From the NCBI GenBank assembly GCA_963757115.1, contig CAVWQV010000013.1, forward strand, positions 1 to 58,948: a DNA stretch of 58,948 bases, in the 5' to 3' direction. Positions 1 through 8,354 of this stretch are shown in pieces. Source of the stretch: CAVWQV01 sp963757115 (lineage in GTDB: Bacteria > Pseudomonadota > Alphaproteobacteria > Acetobacterales > Acetobacteraceae). The position numbers and the translations under genes are program-made. The notes under the pieces are model-generated. The model made no database searches. It was not told where the DNA came from and saw only the letters and a list, made by a program, of their open reading frames with translations. The first letter of the stretch is position 1. Each line of letters starts with the position of its first letter.

Positions 1-526
1 CAACTTCGCGGGACAGGCTGCGCACCAGCGAGTTGATGCCCGCCTTTGCCATTCCATAGGGGGCACTGCCCGGCGCCGGAAGATGGCCCGCGACGGAGCC
101 GATGAAGATCAATCGCCCCTTCCCGCCCGCCGCCTTGCGCTGTCGGATGAAGGCGCGCGCGCAATACACGGGTCCGATCAGATCGGTGCGCAGCACCTCC
201 AAGAGCTTGTCATCCTGCATGTCGGCAACCGGCATCCCGCTCATCCCGGTGCCCGCGTTCGCGACCAACAGGTCCGGCGCGCCCAGCGCCTGCTGCGCAC
301 CGTCGAACAGTTTCTGCACCGACGCCGGATCGCCCACCTCGCATTGCGCGACGAAGGCGCGGCGCCCCGCCCCTTCCACCGCCCGCCGCGTCCCCTCGGC
401 ACCTGCCTCATCGGCATGATAGCTGATGGCCACATGCGCGCCCGCCTTGGCGAACGCCTCGGCCGTGGCCCGGCCGATCCCGCTGTCGGCCCCGGTGATG
501 ATCGCTATCTTGCCCTCGAGGTTCAT
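1..526 (-). CDS. SDR-family NAD(P)-dependent oxidoreductase, C-terminus cut by window edge
   Basis: Reading the minus strand from the ATG at 526 gives an uninterrupted short-chain dehydrogenase. A Rossmann glycine motif TGADSGIG lies near residue 11, a VANAG motif near residue 90, a GSVAG segment carries the catalytic serine, and YGMAK supplies the YxxxK catalytic pair just before the window ends. About 175 residues are visible of a usual 245-255. SDRs of this type reduce or oxidise alcohol/carbonyl groups with NAD(P)H in the cytosol; the substrate cannot be told. It is divergent from hrcA, with about 110 bases between the starts. Confidence 0.9.
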   Translation of the reverse strand, partial: MNLEGKIAIITGADSGIGRATAEAFAKAGAHVAISYHADEAGAEGTRRAVEGAGRRAFVAQCEVGDPASVQKLFDGAQQALGAPDLLVANAGTGMSGMPVADMQDDKLLEVLRTDLIGPVYCARAFIRQRKAAGGKGRLIFIGSVAGHLPAPGSAPYGMAKAGINSLVRSLSREV

Positions 527-637
527 GGTCTTGCTCCGTTGCTGCCCGAGGAGAGCGCGACGAGTGCCGCGATGTTTCCGCGTCTTCGAGTCATTTGACC
601 GGCCCTGCCACTCTGCCTAGGGTCGCGGCGACACCCG

Positions 638-1717
638 ATGGACCCATCGAACCCGCCGCGCGGCCCCGGTCGTGGCACCGGGCTGCCTCCTTCCCTCGAC
701 GCGCGCTCCGCGGCCGTCCTGCGGGAGATCGTCGAGCAATACGTGGAGACCGGCGAACCGGTGGGAAGCCGGACGTTATCGCGCCGGCTGCCGACCCCGC
801 TCTCGCCCGCGACGATCCGCAACGTCATGGCCGACCTCACCGAGGCAGGGCTTTTGTTCTCGCCTCACACCTCGGCCGGCCGGCTGCCGACGGATCAGGG
901 GTTGCGACTTTTCGTCGATGGTCTGCTGCAGTTCGGCGAGCTCGGGGAGGAGGAGCGGGAGGCGATCGCCTCCGCGCTGGGCGCTGGGGGGCGCAGCCTC
1001 GAGAGCATGCTGGCCGAGGCGAGCCTGATGCTGTCGGGCTTGTCGGCGGCGGCCGGCCTTGTGCTCGCGCCCAAGTCCGAGGGAGCGGTGCGCCACATCG
1101 AGTTCGTCCCGCTCGGTTCGGGCCGGGCGATGGTCGTGCTGGTCAACGCCGACGGCCATGTTGAGAATTGCGTCATCGCGATCCCGCCCGGGCTGCCTCC
1201 CTCGGCCTTGCAGCGCGCCGCGAACTATCTCAACGCGCGCTTGTCCGGCCGGTCGCTCGCGGAGCTGCGCCGCATCGTAGGGGAGGAGATGGCGGCCGAC
1301 CGGAGCCAGCTCGACGAACTCTCCGCCCACGTCGTGGAAGCCGGGCTCGCCACCTGGACGGGCGAGGGAAGGGGCGGCAGCCTCATCGTTCGCGGGCAGG
1401 CGCGGCTGCTCTCCGACGTCACGCAGATCGAGCGACTGGCCGCCATCCAGACCTTGTTCGAGCGGCTCGAAACGCAGGAAACCATGCTCCGGCTGCTCGA
1501 GCTGGCCGAGCAGTCGGACGGAGTCCGCATCTTCATCGGCTCCGAGAGCGGGCTGTTCGGCACCACCGGTGTCTCGATGGTCGTCGCCCCGGCGCGCGGC
1601 GAGGGCGGCCGGATCGTCGGCGCCATCGGCGTGATCGGCCCCACGCGCATCAACTACGGGCGGGTGATCCCGGTAGTCGACTACACAGCCCGGGTGATCG
1701 GACGCCTGCTTGGGTAA
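638..1717 (+). CDS. hrcA: Heat-inducible transcription repressor HrcA
   Basis: The 359-residue product has the HrcA layout. An N-terminal winged helix (SLDARSAAVLREIVEQYVET, then EPVGSRTLSRR and PATIRNVMADL) is followed by SPHTSAGRLPTDQGLRLFVD and a C-terminal domain ending in a GPTRINYGRVIPVVDYTA segment. HrcA represses groESL/dnaK-type operons by binding the CIRCE inverted repeat. I looked by eye for a CIRCE element upstream and saw none, so autoregulation is not supported here. Alphaproteobacterial hrcA is often followed by grpE; here the next gene is an opposite-strand SWIB protein. The extended proline/glycine-rich N-terminus makes the exact start less certain. Confidence 0.95.
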   Translation: MDPSNPPRGPGRGTGLPPSLDARSAAVLREIVEQYVETGEPVGSRTLSRRLPTPLSPATIRNVMADLTEAGLLFSPHTSAGRLPTDQGLRLFVDGLLQFGELGEEEREAIASALGAGGRSLESMLAEASLMLSGLSAAAGLVLAPKSEGAVRHIEFVPLGSGRAMVVLVNADGHVENCVIAIPPGLPPSALQRAANYLNARLSGRSLAELRRIVGEEMAADRSQLDELSAHVVEAGLATWTGEGRGGSLIVRGQARLLSDVTQIERLAAIQTLFERLETQETMLRLLELAEQSDGVRIFIGSESGLFGTTGVSMVVAPARGEGGRIVGAIGVIGPTRINYGRVIPVVDYTARVIGRLLG

Positions 1718-1753
1718 GCCCGCGAAACGCTGCCGACTAGGAAGGACTTCGCT

Positions 1754-2086
1754 TCAGGAGAGATGCTGGGCGAGGTGCTTGTTCATCTCGAACATTGTCA
1801 CCTTGTCCTTGCCGAACACCTTCTTGAGCTTGTCGTCGGCAACGATCTCGCGGCGATTCTCGGGATTCTGGAGGTTGTGCTCCCGGATGTAGGCCCAGAC
1901 TTTGCTGACCACCTCGCCACGGGGCAGCTTGTCGGAGCCGACCACCGCGGCGAGTTCCGCCGAAGGCTGCAGCGGCTTTTGCAGGGCGTTGGGGGCGTCC
2001 CCCGACTTCGGTGCTTTCACGCCTTTGGCCTTGGCGGCGGCCGGTTTCGGCGCTGACTTGGTCTTCTCGGCAGGCTTACTCGCCAT
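1754..2086 (-). CDS. SWIB/MDM2-domain protein
   Basis: The 110-residue protein has a Lys/Ala/Pro-rich N-terminal tail (residues 1-40) and a SWIB domain: LQPSAELAAVVGSDKLPRGEVV, then VWAYIREHNLQNPENRREIV and a VFGKDKVTMFEMNKHLAQHL end. Bacterial SWIB proteins are small and basic-tailed; those of chlamydiae are proposed to act on nucleoid structure, but a role here is inference. It is convergent with hrcA, whose stop lies 37 bases away, and no shared operon partner is evident. Confidence 0.9.
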   Translation of the reverse strand: MASKPAEKTKSAPKPAAAKAKGVKAPKSGDAPNALQKPLQPSAELAAVVGSDKLPRGEVVSKVWAYIREHNLQNPENRREIVADDKLKKVFGKDKVTMFEMNKHLAQHLS

Positions 2087-2241
2087 TGTTCGTTACCTTG
2101 ATCCAGATTGGTGGCGCATCCCGATACAGCATTCGCCCGATTCTTGGCACCTATCTTCTATAGGCGTCGGATGTGGTTCGCCAACGCCGGTAAGCGGATT
2201 GCCGTCGCGCGCGGGCCCTGGTTTATCCGTCCCGGAGCCGA

Positions 2242-2625
2242 ATGGCTCGGTGGCCTGGACCAGAAAAGATGCTGCTTTCTATGACTGTGCTTCTGGCCTT
2301 TCAACTGGTCGGAGAAGCGATCGCCCGCGGCTCGGCCTTCGGCATTCCCGGCCCGGTCATCGGCTTGGCGCTCCTGGCGGCCTCGCTCGCCGCGCTGCCG
2401 GACATACGCCGGGCAATGGAGCCGACTGCGAGCGGCCTGCTCGGCCACTTGTCGCTCCTGTTCGTCCCGGCCGCAGTAGGCGTCGTGCAGCAACTGCCGC
2501 GGCTGCGGTCGGAGGGGCTTGCGATCAGCTGCGCCCTGGTAATCTCCACGGTTGCTTCCATGGTGGTGACCGCAATTGCCTTCCAAGCCGTCTCGCGCCG
2601 GATGGGCATCACGGACGAGCGCTGA
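2242..2625 (+). CDS. CidA/LrgA family holin-like membrane protein
   Basis: About 127 residues with four hydrophobic stretches. It carries the family core: FQLVGEAIARG, then IPGPVIGLALL, and a LLFVPAAVGVVQQ segment. CidA/LrgA proteins are small inner-membrane proteins acting with CidB/LrgB, classically in murein hydrolase control and more recently in organic-acid export. The ATG at 2242 has a GGAG five bases upstream; ATG 2269 is an alternative. The stop TGA overlaps the ATG of the next gene by one base, showing translational coupling with the lrgB partner. Confidence 0.9.
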   Translation: MARWPGPEKMLLSMTVLLAFQLVGEAIARGSAFGIPGPVIGLALLAASLAALPDIRRAMEPTASGLLGHLSLLFVPAAVGVVQQLPRLRSEGLAISCALVISTVASMVVTAIAFQAVSRRMGITDER

Positions 2626-3342
2626 TGGACGAGGTCTTCCGGCTCTGGGTCTATCTCTCGGCAACGCCGCTGCTGTGGCTGACCGCGACGCTTGCGGCCT
2701 ACCTGGTTGCGGACCGGCTCGCAGCACTTCTTGGTCGTCCGCCGCTGGCCAATCCCGTCCTGATCGCGGTGCTGCTGGTCGCGGCACTGCTGCGGGTGAC
2801 GGGGACGGGTTACGGTGTCTATTTCGAGGGTGCGCAGTTCGTGCATTTTATGCTCGGCCCGGCCACCGTCGCGCTCGCCGTTCCGCTGGTCCGGGAGGCG
2901 CGGCTGGTGCGCCGTCTACTCCTGCCGATTGTCGTCGCTTTGCTCGCGCGGCTCGGTGACCTCGGCGGTCACCGCGGTGGGCGTGGCGTGGCTGCTCGGC
3001 GCCGACGTTTCCACCCTCGCCTCGCTCGCCCCCAAGAGTGTGACCACGCCCATCGCCATGAGTGTCGCGCAATCGATCGGCGGCATCCCGGCCCTCACCG
3101 CCGTGCTGGTGATCCTGACCGGGATCTTCGGCGCGGTGACCATGACACCCGTCCTGTCGCTCGCCGGCGTGCGCGACGACGCGGCCCGGGGCTTCGCGGT
3201 CGGGGTGGCGGCGCACGGCATCGGGACAGCGCGCGCGTTCCAAATCAGCCGGGTTGCCGGCACGTTTGCCGGGCTCGGTCTGGCGCTGAACGGGCTTGCG
3301 ACCTCCGTGATCGTACCGCTGCTCGCGCAATTGGCCCACTAG
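2625..3342 (+). CDS. LrgB/CidB family membrane protein, single frameshift
   Basis: The first part (2625 to about 2947) encodes hydrophobic helices including PLANPVLIAVLLVAALLRVTG and LGPATVALAVPLVREARL. The rest continues one frame later with LLGADVSTLASLAPKSVTTPIA, the LrgB hallmark. The shift sits in a CGCGCGG context at about 2946-2952; deleting one base gives a continuous LLAGSVTSAV junction. The joined length is about 238 residues, normal for LrgB. Partner of the overlapping lrgA. A sequencing insertion is more likely than a true loss because the downstream half is fully conserved. Confidence 0.88.
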
Positions 3343-3359
3343 GGGGAGTTCCGCAGCCC

Positions 3360-4076
3360 ATGCCCGCCGTTGCCATCGCCGACAATCTCCGCCGCGTGCA
3401 GGATCGCATCGCATCCGCCGCCGCGCTGGCCGGCCGTGATCCGGCGAGCGTCACCCTGGTCGCGGTTTCCAAGACCAAGCCGGTCGAAGCGGTGCGCGCC
3501 GCGATCGCCGCCGGCCAGACCGTGTTCGGTGAAAACCGCGTGCAGGAGGCTGCGGCCAAGTTCCCGACACTCCGCGCCGAAAGTGCCGCGCTGCGCCTGC
3601 ACCTGATCGGCGGGCTGCAAACCAACAAGGCGCGGGACGCGGTCCAGCTTGCCGACGTGGTGGAAACGCTTGATCGCCCCCGCCTCGCGGACGCGCTGGA
3701 GGCCGCCATCGCGCGCGAGGGTGCGGCACCCACCTTGCTGGTCGAGGTCAACACCGGCGACGAGCCGCAGAAGAGCGGGATCGCACGGGCCGACACCGAC
3801 GCGTTCATCGTCGACTGCCGGCGCCGCTTCGGCAATGCACTCGCCGGGCTGATGTGCGTTCCCCCGATCGGCGAGGACCCCACGCCGCATTTCGCATGGC
3901 TCGCCGACTGCGCCGCCCGACATCAACTCGCCGTCCTGTCGATGGGCATGTCGGCAGACTTCGAGGCGGCGATCGCCTGCGGAGCGACCCATGTGCGGGT
4001 CGGCTCGGCGATCTTCGGGGCGCGTCTGAGCGTTCCTTGCACCGCCGCGCCCGGCAGCGTAAGGCTCCGGACGTGA
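3360..4076 (+). CDS. yggS: YggS family pyridoxal-phosphate homeostasis protein
   Basis: 238-residue PLP-binding TIM-barrel protein. The lysine in VAVSKTKP is the expected PLP Schiff-base residue. GENRVQEA, HLIGGLQTNK, VEVNTGDEPQKSG, LMCVPP and LSMGMSADFEAAI are the usual YggS/PROSC blocks. It contributes to vitamin B6 homeostasis in the cytosol and is not itself a racemase. The ATG at 3360 follows a GGGGAG ribosome-binding site and lies 17 bases after the lrgB stop, so it may be in the same transcript. Confidence 0.95.
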   Translation: MPAVAIADNLRRVQDRIASAAALAGRDPASVTLVAVSKTKPVEAVRAAIAAGQTVFGENRVQEAAAKFPTLRAESAALRLHLIGGLQTNKARDAVQLADVVETLDRPRLADALEAAIAREGAAPTLLVEVNTGDEPQKSGIARADTDAFIVDCRRRFGNALAGLMCVPPIGEDPTPHFAWLADCAARHQLAVLSMGMSADFEAAIACGATHVRVGSAIFGARLSVPCTAAPGSVRLRT

Positions 4077-4151
4077 GGCGGGACGGAACGGCGGCGGAGA
4101 CCACGCGATGATCGCCAACACGGGTTCTCGCCGTTTCCGGACGCGGCTGCC

Positions 4152-6045
4152 ATGAGCGCCGCGGCGCCGGCGAAGGCCCTACGCCGGCCGGTCCCACAGG
4201 TCGGATTGATGCTCGGCGTGCTCGGCATCGTCTACGGAGACATCGGCACCAGCCCGCTTTACGCCTTCAAGGCGAGCCTCGCGCTGTTCAGTAATCGCGT
4301 CGTCACCAGCACGGAGGTCATGGGTATCCTGTCCCTGATCTTCTGGTCACTCGTGCTCGTGGTGACGGTCAAATACGTGACGCTCATCATGCGGGTGGAT
4401 AACAAGGGCGAGGGTGGCATCCTGGCACTCATGGCGCTGGCCCAGCGCGTTTCGGTCGGAGCACGCACCCGCGGCTGCGTTGGGCCTCATCGGCATCGCC
4501 GGTGCGTGTCTGTTCTTCGGCGACGGCGTGATCACGCCGGCGATCTCCGTGCTTTCGGCTGTGGAGGGCTTGGAGGTATCCGCCCCCGACCTCAAGGAAT
4601 ACGTGCTGCCGATCTCGGCCGTCATAATCGTCGCCCTGTTCGCGGTTCAGGCACGCGGGACCGGAAGTGTGGGACGGGTGTTCGGGCCGGTGATGGCGCT
4701 GTGGTTCGGCGTCATCGGCGTCCTCGGGGCACTGGAGATCGCGCACTTTCCCTACGTGCTGTTTGCGATCTCGCCGAGCTACGCGGTTGCCCTCTGCATC
4801 CACTACAAGGCGCTTGCCTTCGTGGTGCTCGGGGCGGTGGTGCTGTGCGTCACGGGCGCAGAGGCGTTGTACGCCGACATGGGCCATTTCGGCCCGGCGC
4901 CCATCCGCCTCACCTGGATGTTCTTCGTGCTGCCTTCGCTCGTGCTCAACTATTTCGGCCAGGGCGCGCTGACCTTGTCCAACCCCCGCGCGGCCGAAAA
5001 TCCGTTTTTCCTGCTCGGGCCGGAATGGTCCCGGCTGCCGATGGTGATTCTCGCGACGATCGCAACGGTGATCGCGAGCCAGGCGCTGATCTCGGGCGCC
5101 TACTCCATGACCCGGCAATGCCTGCAGCTCGGCTTCCTGCCGCGCATGACGGTGCGCCACACGTCCGATGTGTCCGAAGGACAGATCTATGTTCCCCAGG
5201 TGAACGCGGCGCTCGCAGTCGGCGTGCTGATCCTGGTGTTTGCGTTCCGCTCCTCCGACAACCTTGCGGCCGCCTATGGCATCGCGGTCACCGGCACGTT
5301 CCTTTGTACGGCGGTGCTGGCGATGATCGTTTTCCGCCGCCAGTTCGGCTGGCCTCGCTGGCTGGCCGGCAGCGTGTTCGGGTTCTTCTTTCTGCTCGAC
5401 GGCCTGTTCTTTGCCGCCAACGCGCTCAAGATCCCGGAAGGCGGCTGGGTGCCGCTCATCCTCGGGCTGGCGCTAATGGCGCTGATGACCTCGTGGAAGC
5501 GGGGGCGGGACCTGCTGCTCGCGCGCTGGCGACAGGACAGCCTGCCGCTCGCCTCGTTCCTCGCGCGACTGCCGCAGTCGCGCACGGTGCGCGTGCCTGG
5601 GCTAGCCGTATTCCTCACCGGCAATCCCGATTACGTGCCGGGCGCGCTGCTGCACAATCTCAAGCACAACAAGGTGCTGCACGAGCGCGTGCTGTTCGTG
5701 ACCGTGGAGAACCTCGACGAGCCTACGGTCGTGCCGGAGCGCCGGACGGCCGTGCACGAGCTCGCAACCGGTATTCACAAGGTGGCGCTGCGCTACGGCT
5801 TCATGGAAAGCCCCGATATTCCGAGCGCGCTGGAAGCGCTGCGGGACCGGGGTGTGGCGTTTGACCCCATGCAGGCAAGCTACTTTCTCGGCCGCGAGGT
5901 TCTGGTTCCCGCGATGGTTCCGAAGCTGCCGTGGTGGCGGCTGTGGCTGTTCCTGGTGATGGCGCGCAACGCCATGCCGGCGACCGAGTTCTTCCGTATC
6001 CCGAGCGATCGCGTGGTGGAGCTCGGCGTCCGCGTCGCGATCTGA
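4152..6045 (+). CDS. kup: KUP-family potassium uptake transporter, single frameshift
   Basis: The N-terminal part has LMLGVLGIVYGDIGTSPLYAF and VTLIMRVDNKGEGG. From about 4460 the frame moves by one and continues with GDGVITPAISVLSAVEG, HKALAFVVLGAVVL, GQGALTLSNP and a cytosolic tail ending REVLVPAMVPKLPWWR. Together they make about 630 residues, the usual Kup length. Kup proteins import K+ by proton symport across the inner membrane. The shift lies between about 4446 and 4465, in the variable stretch after the ALAQR helix end. A one-base insertion is the simplest explanation. Confidence 0.93.
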
Positions 6046-6114
6046 TCCGGTGGCGAAGATCATTGCGTTGCTGGCGCACGCCCCGGGAATGCCGAACGGG
6101 GATGTATCGCACGG

Positions 6115-6399
6115 ATGGAATTGACGGTCTGCCTGACCTCGCAGGCCCAGATCGACCGCGCCGCCTACGTGGCGGCACCGCTGCCCTGGCGGACGCGCCG
6201 CTCCTGGCCGCATCGGGCAGACTGGTGGGGCGAACTCATCCTTGACGAGCGAGGCTGGGGGCTGCGCGCGGAGGGCGACCCGGAAGAGCCGATCTGGAGC
6301 CTTTCGCTGAAGCTCCTGCGCCCTGGCGCCTACGTCACATTGCATCGCCCGAACGGCGAGGAACTTGTATTCCGCATCGTTCAGGTCGAGCAGGACTGA
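6115..6399 (+). CDS. Small conserved-looking protein of unknown function
   Basis: 94 residues, starting MELTVCLTSQ, with a charged, tryptophan-rich body (RTRRSWPHRADWWGELILD, PEEPIWSLSLKLLRPGAY, then NGEELVFRIVQVEQD). There is no signal peptide and no membrane helix. I do not recognise a family. Codon usage resembles its neighbours and it follows kup by about 70 bases in the same direction, so it may be co-transcribed. The alternating polar/hydrophobic pattern suggests a small beta-rich fold (inference). Confidence 0.6.
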   Translation: MELTVCLTSQAQIDRAAYVAAPLPWRTRRSWPHRADWWGELILDERGWGLRAEGDPEEPIWSLSLKLLRPGAYVTLHRPNGEELVFRIVQVEQD

Positions 6400-6417
6400 G
6401 TTCGAAGACGCCTTGCT

Positions 6418-6903
6418 CTAGTTACGTCGCCAGATTTCTTCGTTCAGGAGGCCGGCGAAGCTGAGCCAACCGATCAGGGGCGCGACGGCCGCGGCCGCAA
6501 CGCGATCGACCCGCGAGGCCGCAGCCACCGCGCCGGCTGCGGCCCCGAGCATTCCCCCGAGCGCGCCCAAGCTTTCTCCGAGCCGCTTGCGCCCGAAGAA
6601 CAGGTACGGCCAGAAGGCCAGACCGGCCACGGTCACACCCCACAGGCCAAGCGCCGTCCGACGCTCGTCGCTTGGCGGAGCGGCAAGCAGGCGATAGCCG
6701 GCGACGCATAGCAGGAGGTCGAGCGCCGTCCAGGCCGCGCCGATGACCGCGCCGGGCGGCGTCCAGGATGGCTTGTCGAGCCGCGCGTACCAGGCGGCCG
6801 TGCGCGGTTGCGCCGGGCCAGGATTGTAGCGCGCGCCGAAGCGCGCCGCGCCCAGAACGGCGGCGGTCGCAAGGACCGCCGCCGTTTCCTTGCTGACCCG
6901 CAC
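6418..6903 (-). CDS. TspO/MBR family membrane protein
   Basis: Using the GTG at 6903 gives about 162 residues. Family marks are WYARLDKPSWTPPGAVIG followed by AWTALD in helix 2, WPYLFFGRKRL in the third region, and the C-terminal GWLSFAGLLNEEIWRRN, matching the TspO pattern of aromatic loop plus terminal LN..IW. TspO proteins bind tetrapyrroles or cholesterol-like ligands in the membrane. The open frame extends further upstream, but that part overlaps the preceding small gene and looks non-coding. The GTG lies two bases after the stop of the glycine-zipper gene, so the two are probably an operon. Confidence 0.85.
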   Translation of the reverse strand: MRVSKETAAVLATAAVLGAARFGARYNPGPAQPRTAAWYARLDKPSWTPPGAVIGAAWTALDLLLCVAGYRLLAAPPSDERRTALGLWGVTVAGLAFWPYLFFGRKRLGESLGALGGMLGAAAGAVAAASRVDRVAAAAVAPLIGWLSFAGLLNEEIWRRN

Positions 6904-6905
6904 GC

Positions 6906-7160
6906 CTACTGCTGCTTGCTGGACTCGGAACCGCCGCCGGAGTTGTTGCTGGCGGGTTGGTCCTGCGCCGTCTTCTGCGCTTTTTCTTTGTTTGCCTCGT
7001 GGTGCCCGACCGCGCATCCCGCGGCCGCGCCCAGCACGCCATGATGTCCGGCGACATGGCCCGCCGCCCCGCCGACGGCGGCTCCCGTAAGACATCCGGC
7101 CTGTGCCGAAATCGATCCGGCGAGCATGAGAGCCGAGATGGCTAGAACGATTCGTCGCAT
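6906..7160 (-). CDS. Small exported glycine-zipper protein
   Basis: 84 residues. A clear signal peptide (MRRIVLAISALMLAGSISAQA) is followed by a glycine-zipper stretch rich in Gly/Ala with spaced histidines (TGAAVGGAAGHVAGHH, GAAAGCAVGHH) and a hydrophilic Gln/Ser tail. Cleavage is predicted after AQA; a cysteine two residues later is not in a good lipobox, so periplasmic rather than lipoprotein is preferred. Such small proteins are common in the alphaproteobacterial envelope and their function is unknown. Upstream partner of tspO. Confidence 0.8.
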   Translation of the reverse strand: MRRIVLAISALMLAGSISAQAGCLTGAAVGGAAGHVAGHHGVLGAAAGCAVGHHEANKEKAQKTAQDQPASNNSGGGSESSKQQ

Positions 7161-7311
7161 CTTTGCCGTTTTTCCTTGCTGATCAGCGGGTGCAACGCTC
7201 GAACCCGCCGATCGATCCCTAGACGCTCGCGGCCCCGAGAGGTGGCTTTCGTGTCGGCCGGTTTCCCTTCATCGTTGCACGTCATGCGGCGACGCCCGCC
7301 GGGGAGGCTCG

Positions 7312-8280
7312 GTGACCGATCCAGAAATAGAAGTGATCCGGGAGCTTTTGCACGCCCGGCCGCGCCCGTCCGGGCTCGCTGGACGGCGCGAGCGGCTCGA
7401 CGCGCTCGGGGCGCCGTACCCCGTTCCCTCCGACGTGCGCGCCGAGCCGGTGGACGCGGGCGGCATTAGTGCCGAGTGGACGCAAACGCCGGAGGCCGAG
7501 GCGGATCACGTCGTCATGTTCCTGCACGGCGGCGGCTACGTGTCCGGCTCCATCAGAAGCCACCGCCACATGGTCGCCGAGTTGGGCCGGCAGGCGCGGG
7601 CGCGTACTTTTGCGCTCGACTATCGGTTGGCGCCCGAGCATCCGTTTCCCGCCGCCCTCGAGGATGCGCTCGCCGGCTACCGCTTCCTTCTCGAGGCCGG
7701 CATCGACCCCGCGCGGATTGCGCTCGCGGGGGAGAGCGCGGGCGGCGGCCTCGCGCTCGCGACCTTGATCTCGCTCCGCGACGCGGGCGAGAAGCTGCCC
7801 GCCTGTGTGTGGCTGAGCTCGCCCTGGGTCGACCTCGCCATGACCGGGGCCAGCTTGGAGAGCAAGGCGGCGGTCGACCCATTGATCCAGGCGCCCTATC
7901 TCGCGGAGCTGGCGACGGCCTACCTGGGCGGCGCAGACCCGAAGTCGCCCCTCATCTCGCCTATCTACGCCGATCTGCGCGGCCTGCCGCCCAGCTTGAT
8001 CCAGGTAGGATCGGCGGAAACGCTGCTCGACGACGCGGTCAGAGTGGCGGGTGTCGCTGGGGCGGCAGACGTGGCGGTGACGCTGCAGGTTTGGCCGGAG
8101 ATGATCCACGCCTGGCATCTCTTCCATCCGCAGCTCGCCGCCGGTCGCCGAGCGCTGGCGGTGGTCGGCGCGTTTATCCGTGCCGAGTGGGGCACGCTGA
8201 GCGCGGGCCAGTCCCGGTCGACCGCGGACCCGGCTCCCGGCTTTGCGAAGGTCTTTGTCCACCCCAGCCCCTTGCCGTAG
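7312..8280 (+). CDS. Alpha/beta hydrolase, hormone-sensitive-lipase (family IV) type
   Basis: 322 residues. The oxyanion-hole motif FLHGGGYVSG is near residue 70, the nucleophile elbow GESAGGG near residue 144 and the catalytic histidine in MIHAWHLFHPQL near residue 265, as in bacterial HSL esterases acting on short acyl esters. The GTG start at 7312 follows a GGGGAGG ribosome-binding sequence by four bases. No signal peptide, so cytosolic. Likely substrate: small carboxylic esters. No specific pathway is indicated by the neighbours. Confidence 0.92.
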   Translation: MTDPEIEVIRELLHARPRPSGLAGRRERLDALGAPYPVPSDVRAEPVDAGGISAEWTQTPEAEADHVVMFLHGGGYVSGSIRSHRHMVAELGRQARARTFALDYRLAPEHPFPAALEDALAGYRFLLEAGIDPARIALAGESAGGGLALATLISLRDAGEKLPACVWLSSPWVDLAMTGASLESKAAVDPLIQAPYLAELATAYLGGADPKSPLISPIYADLRGLPPSLIQVGSAETLLDDAVRVAGVAGAADVAVTLQVWPEMIHAWHLFHPQLAAGRRALAVVGAFIRAEWGTLSAGQSRSTADPAPGFAKVFVHPSPLP

Positions 8281-8354
8281 GCGCTGACGAGCGCCTTTTG
8301 GGAAGCAGACTGCGGTCGGTCACTGAAGGCCGCAGGTGGGCTGCGGAGGACCGG

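Noticed and set aside
1902..4076. A single 724-codon plus-strand frame
   Set aside because: It chains an unrelated reading of the SWIB and lrgA region with the first half of lrgB and then yggS because they share a frame. The true genes have their own starts and ribosome-binding sites.
6418..7095. Long form of the TspO-like protein with a basic N-terminal extension
   Set aside because: The extension overlaps the signal-peptide-bearing glycine-zipper gene in another frame and has no homology; the GTG at 6903 fits the family length.
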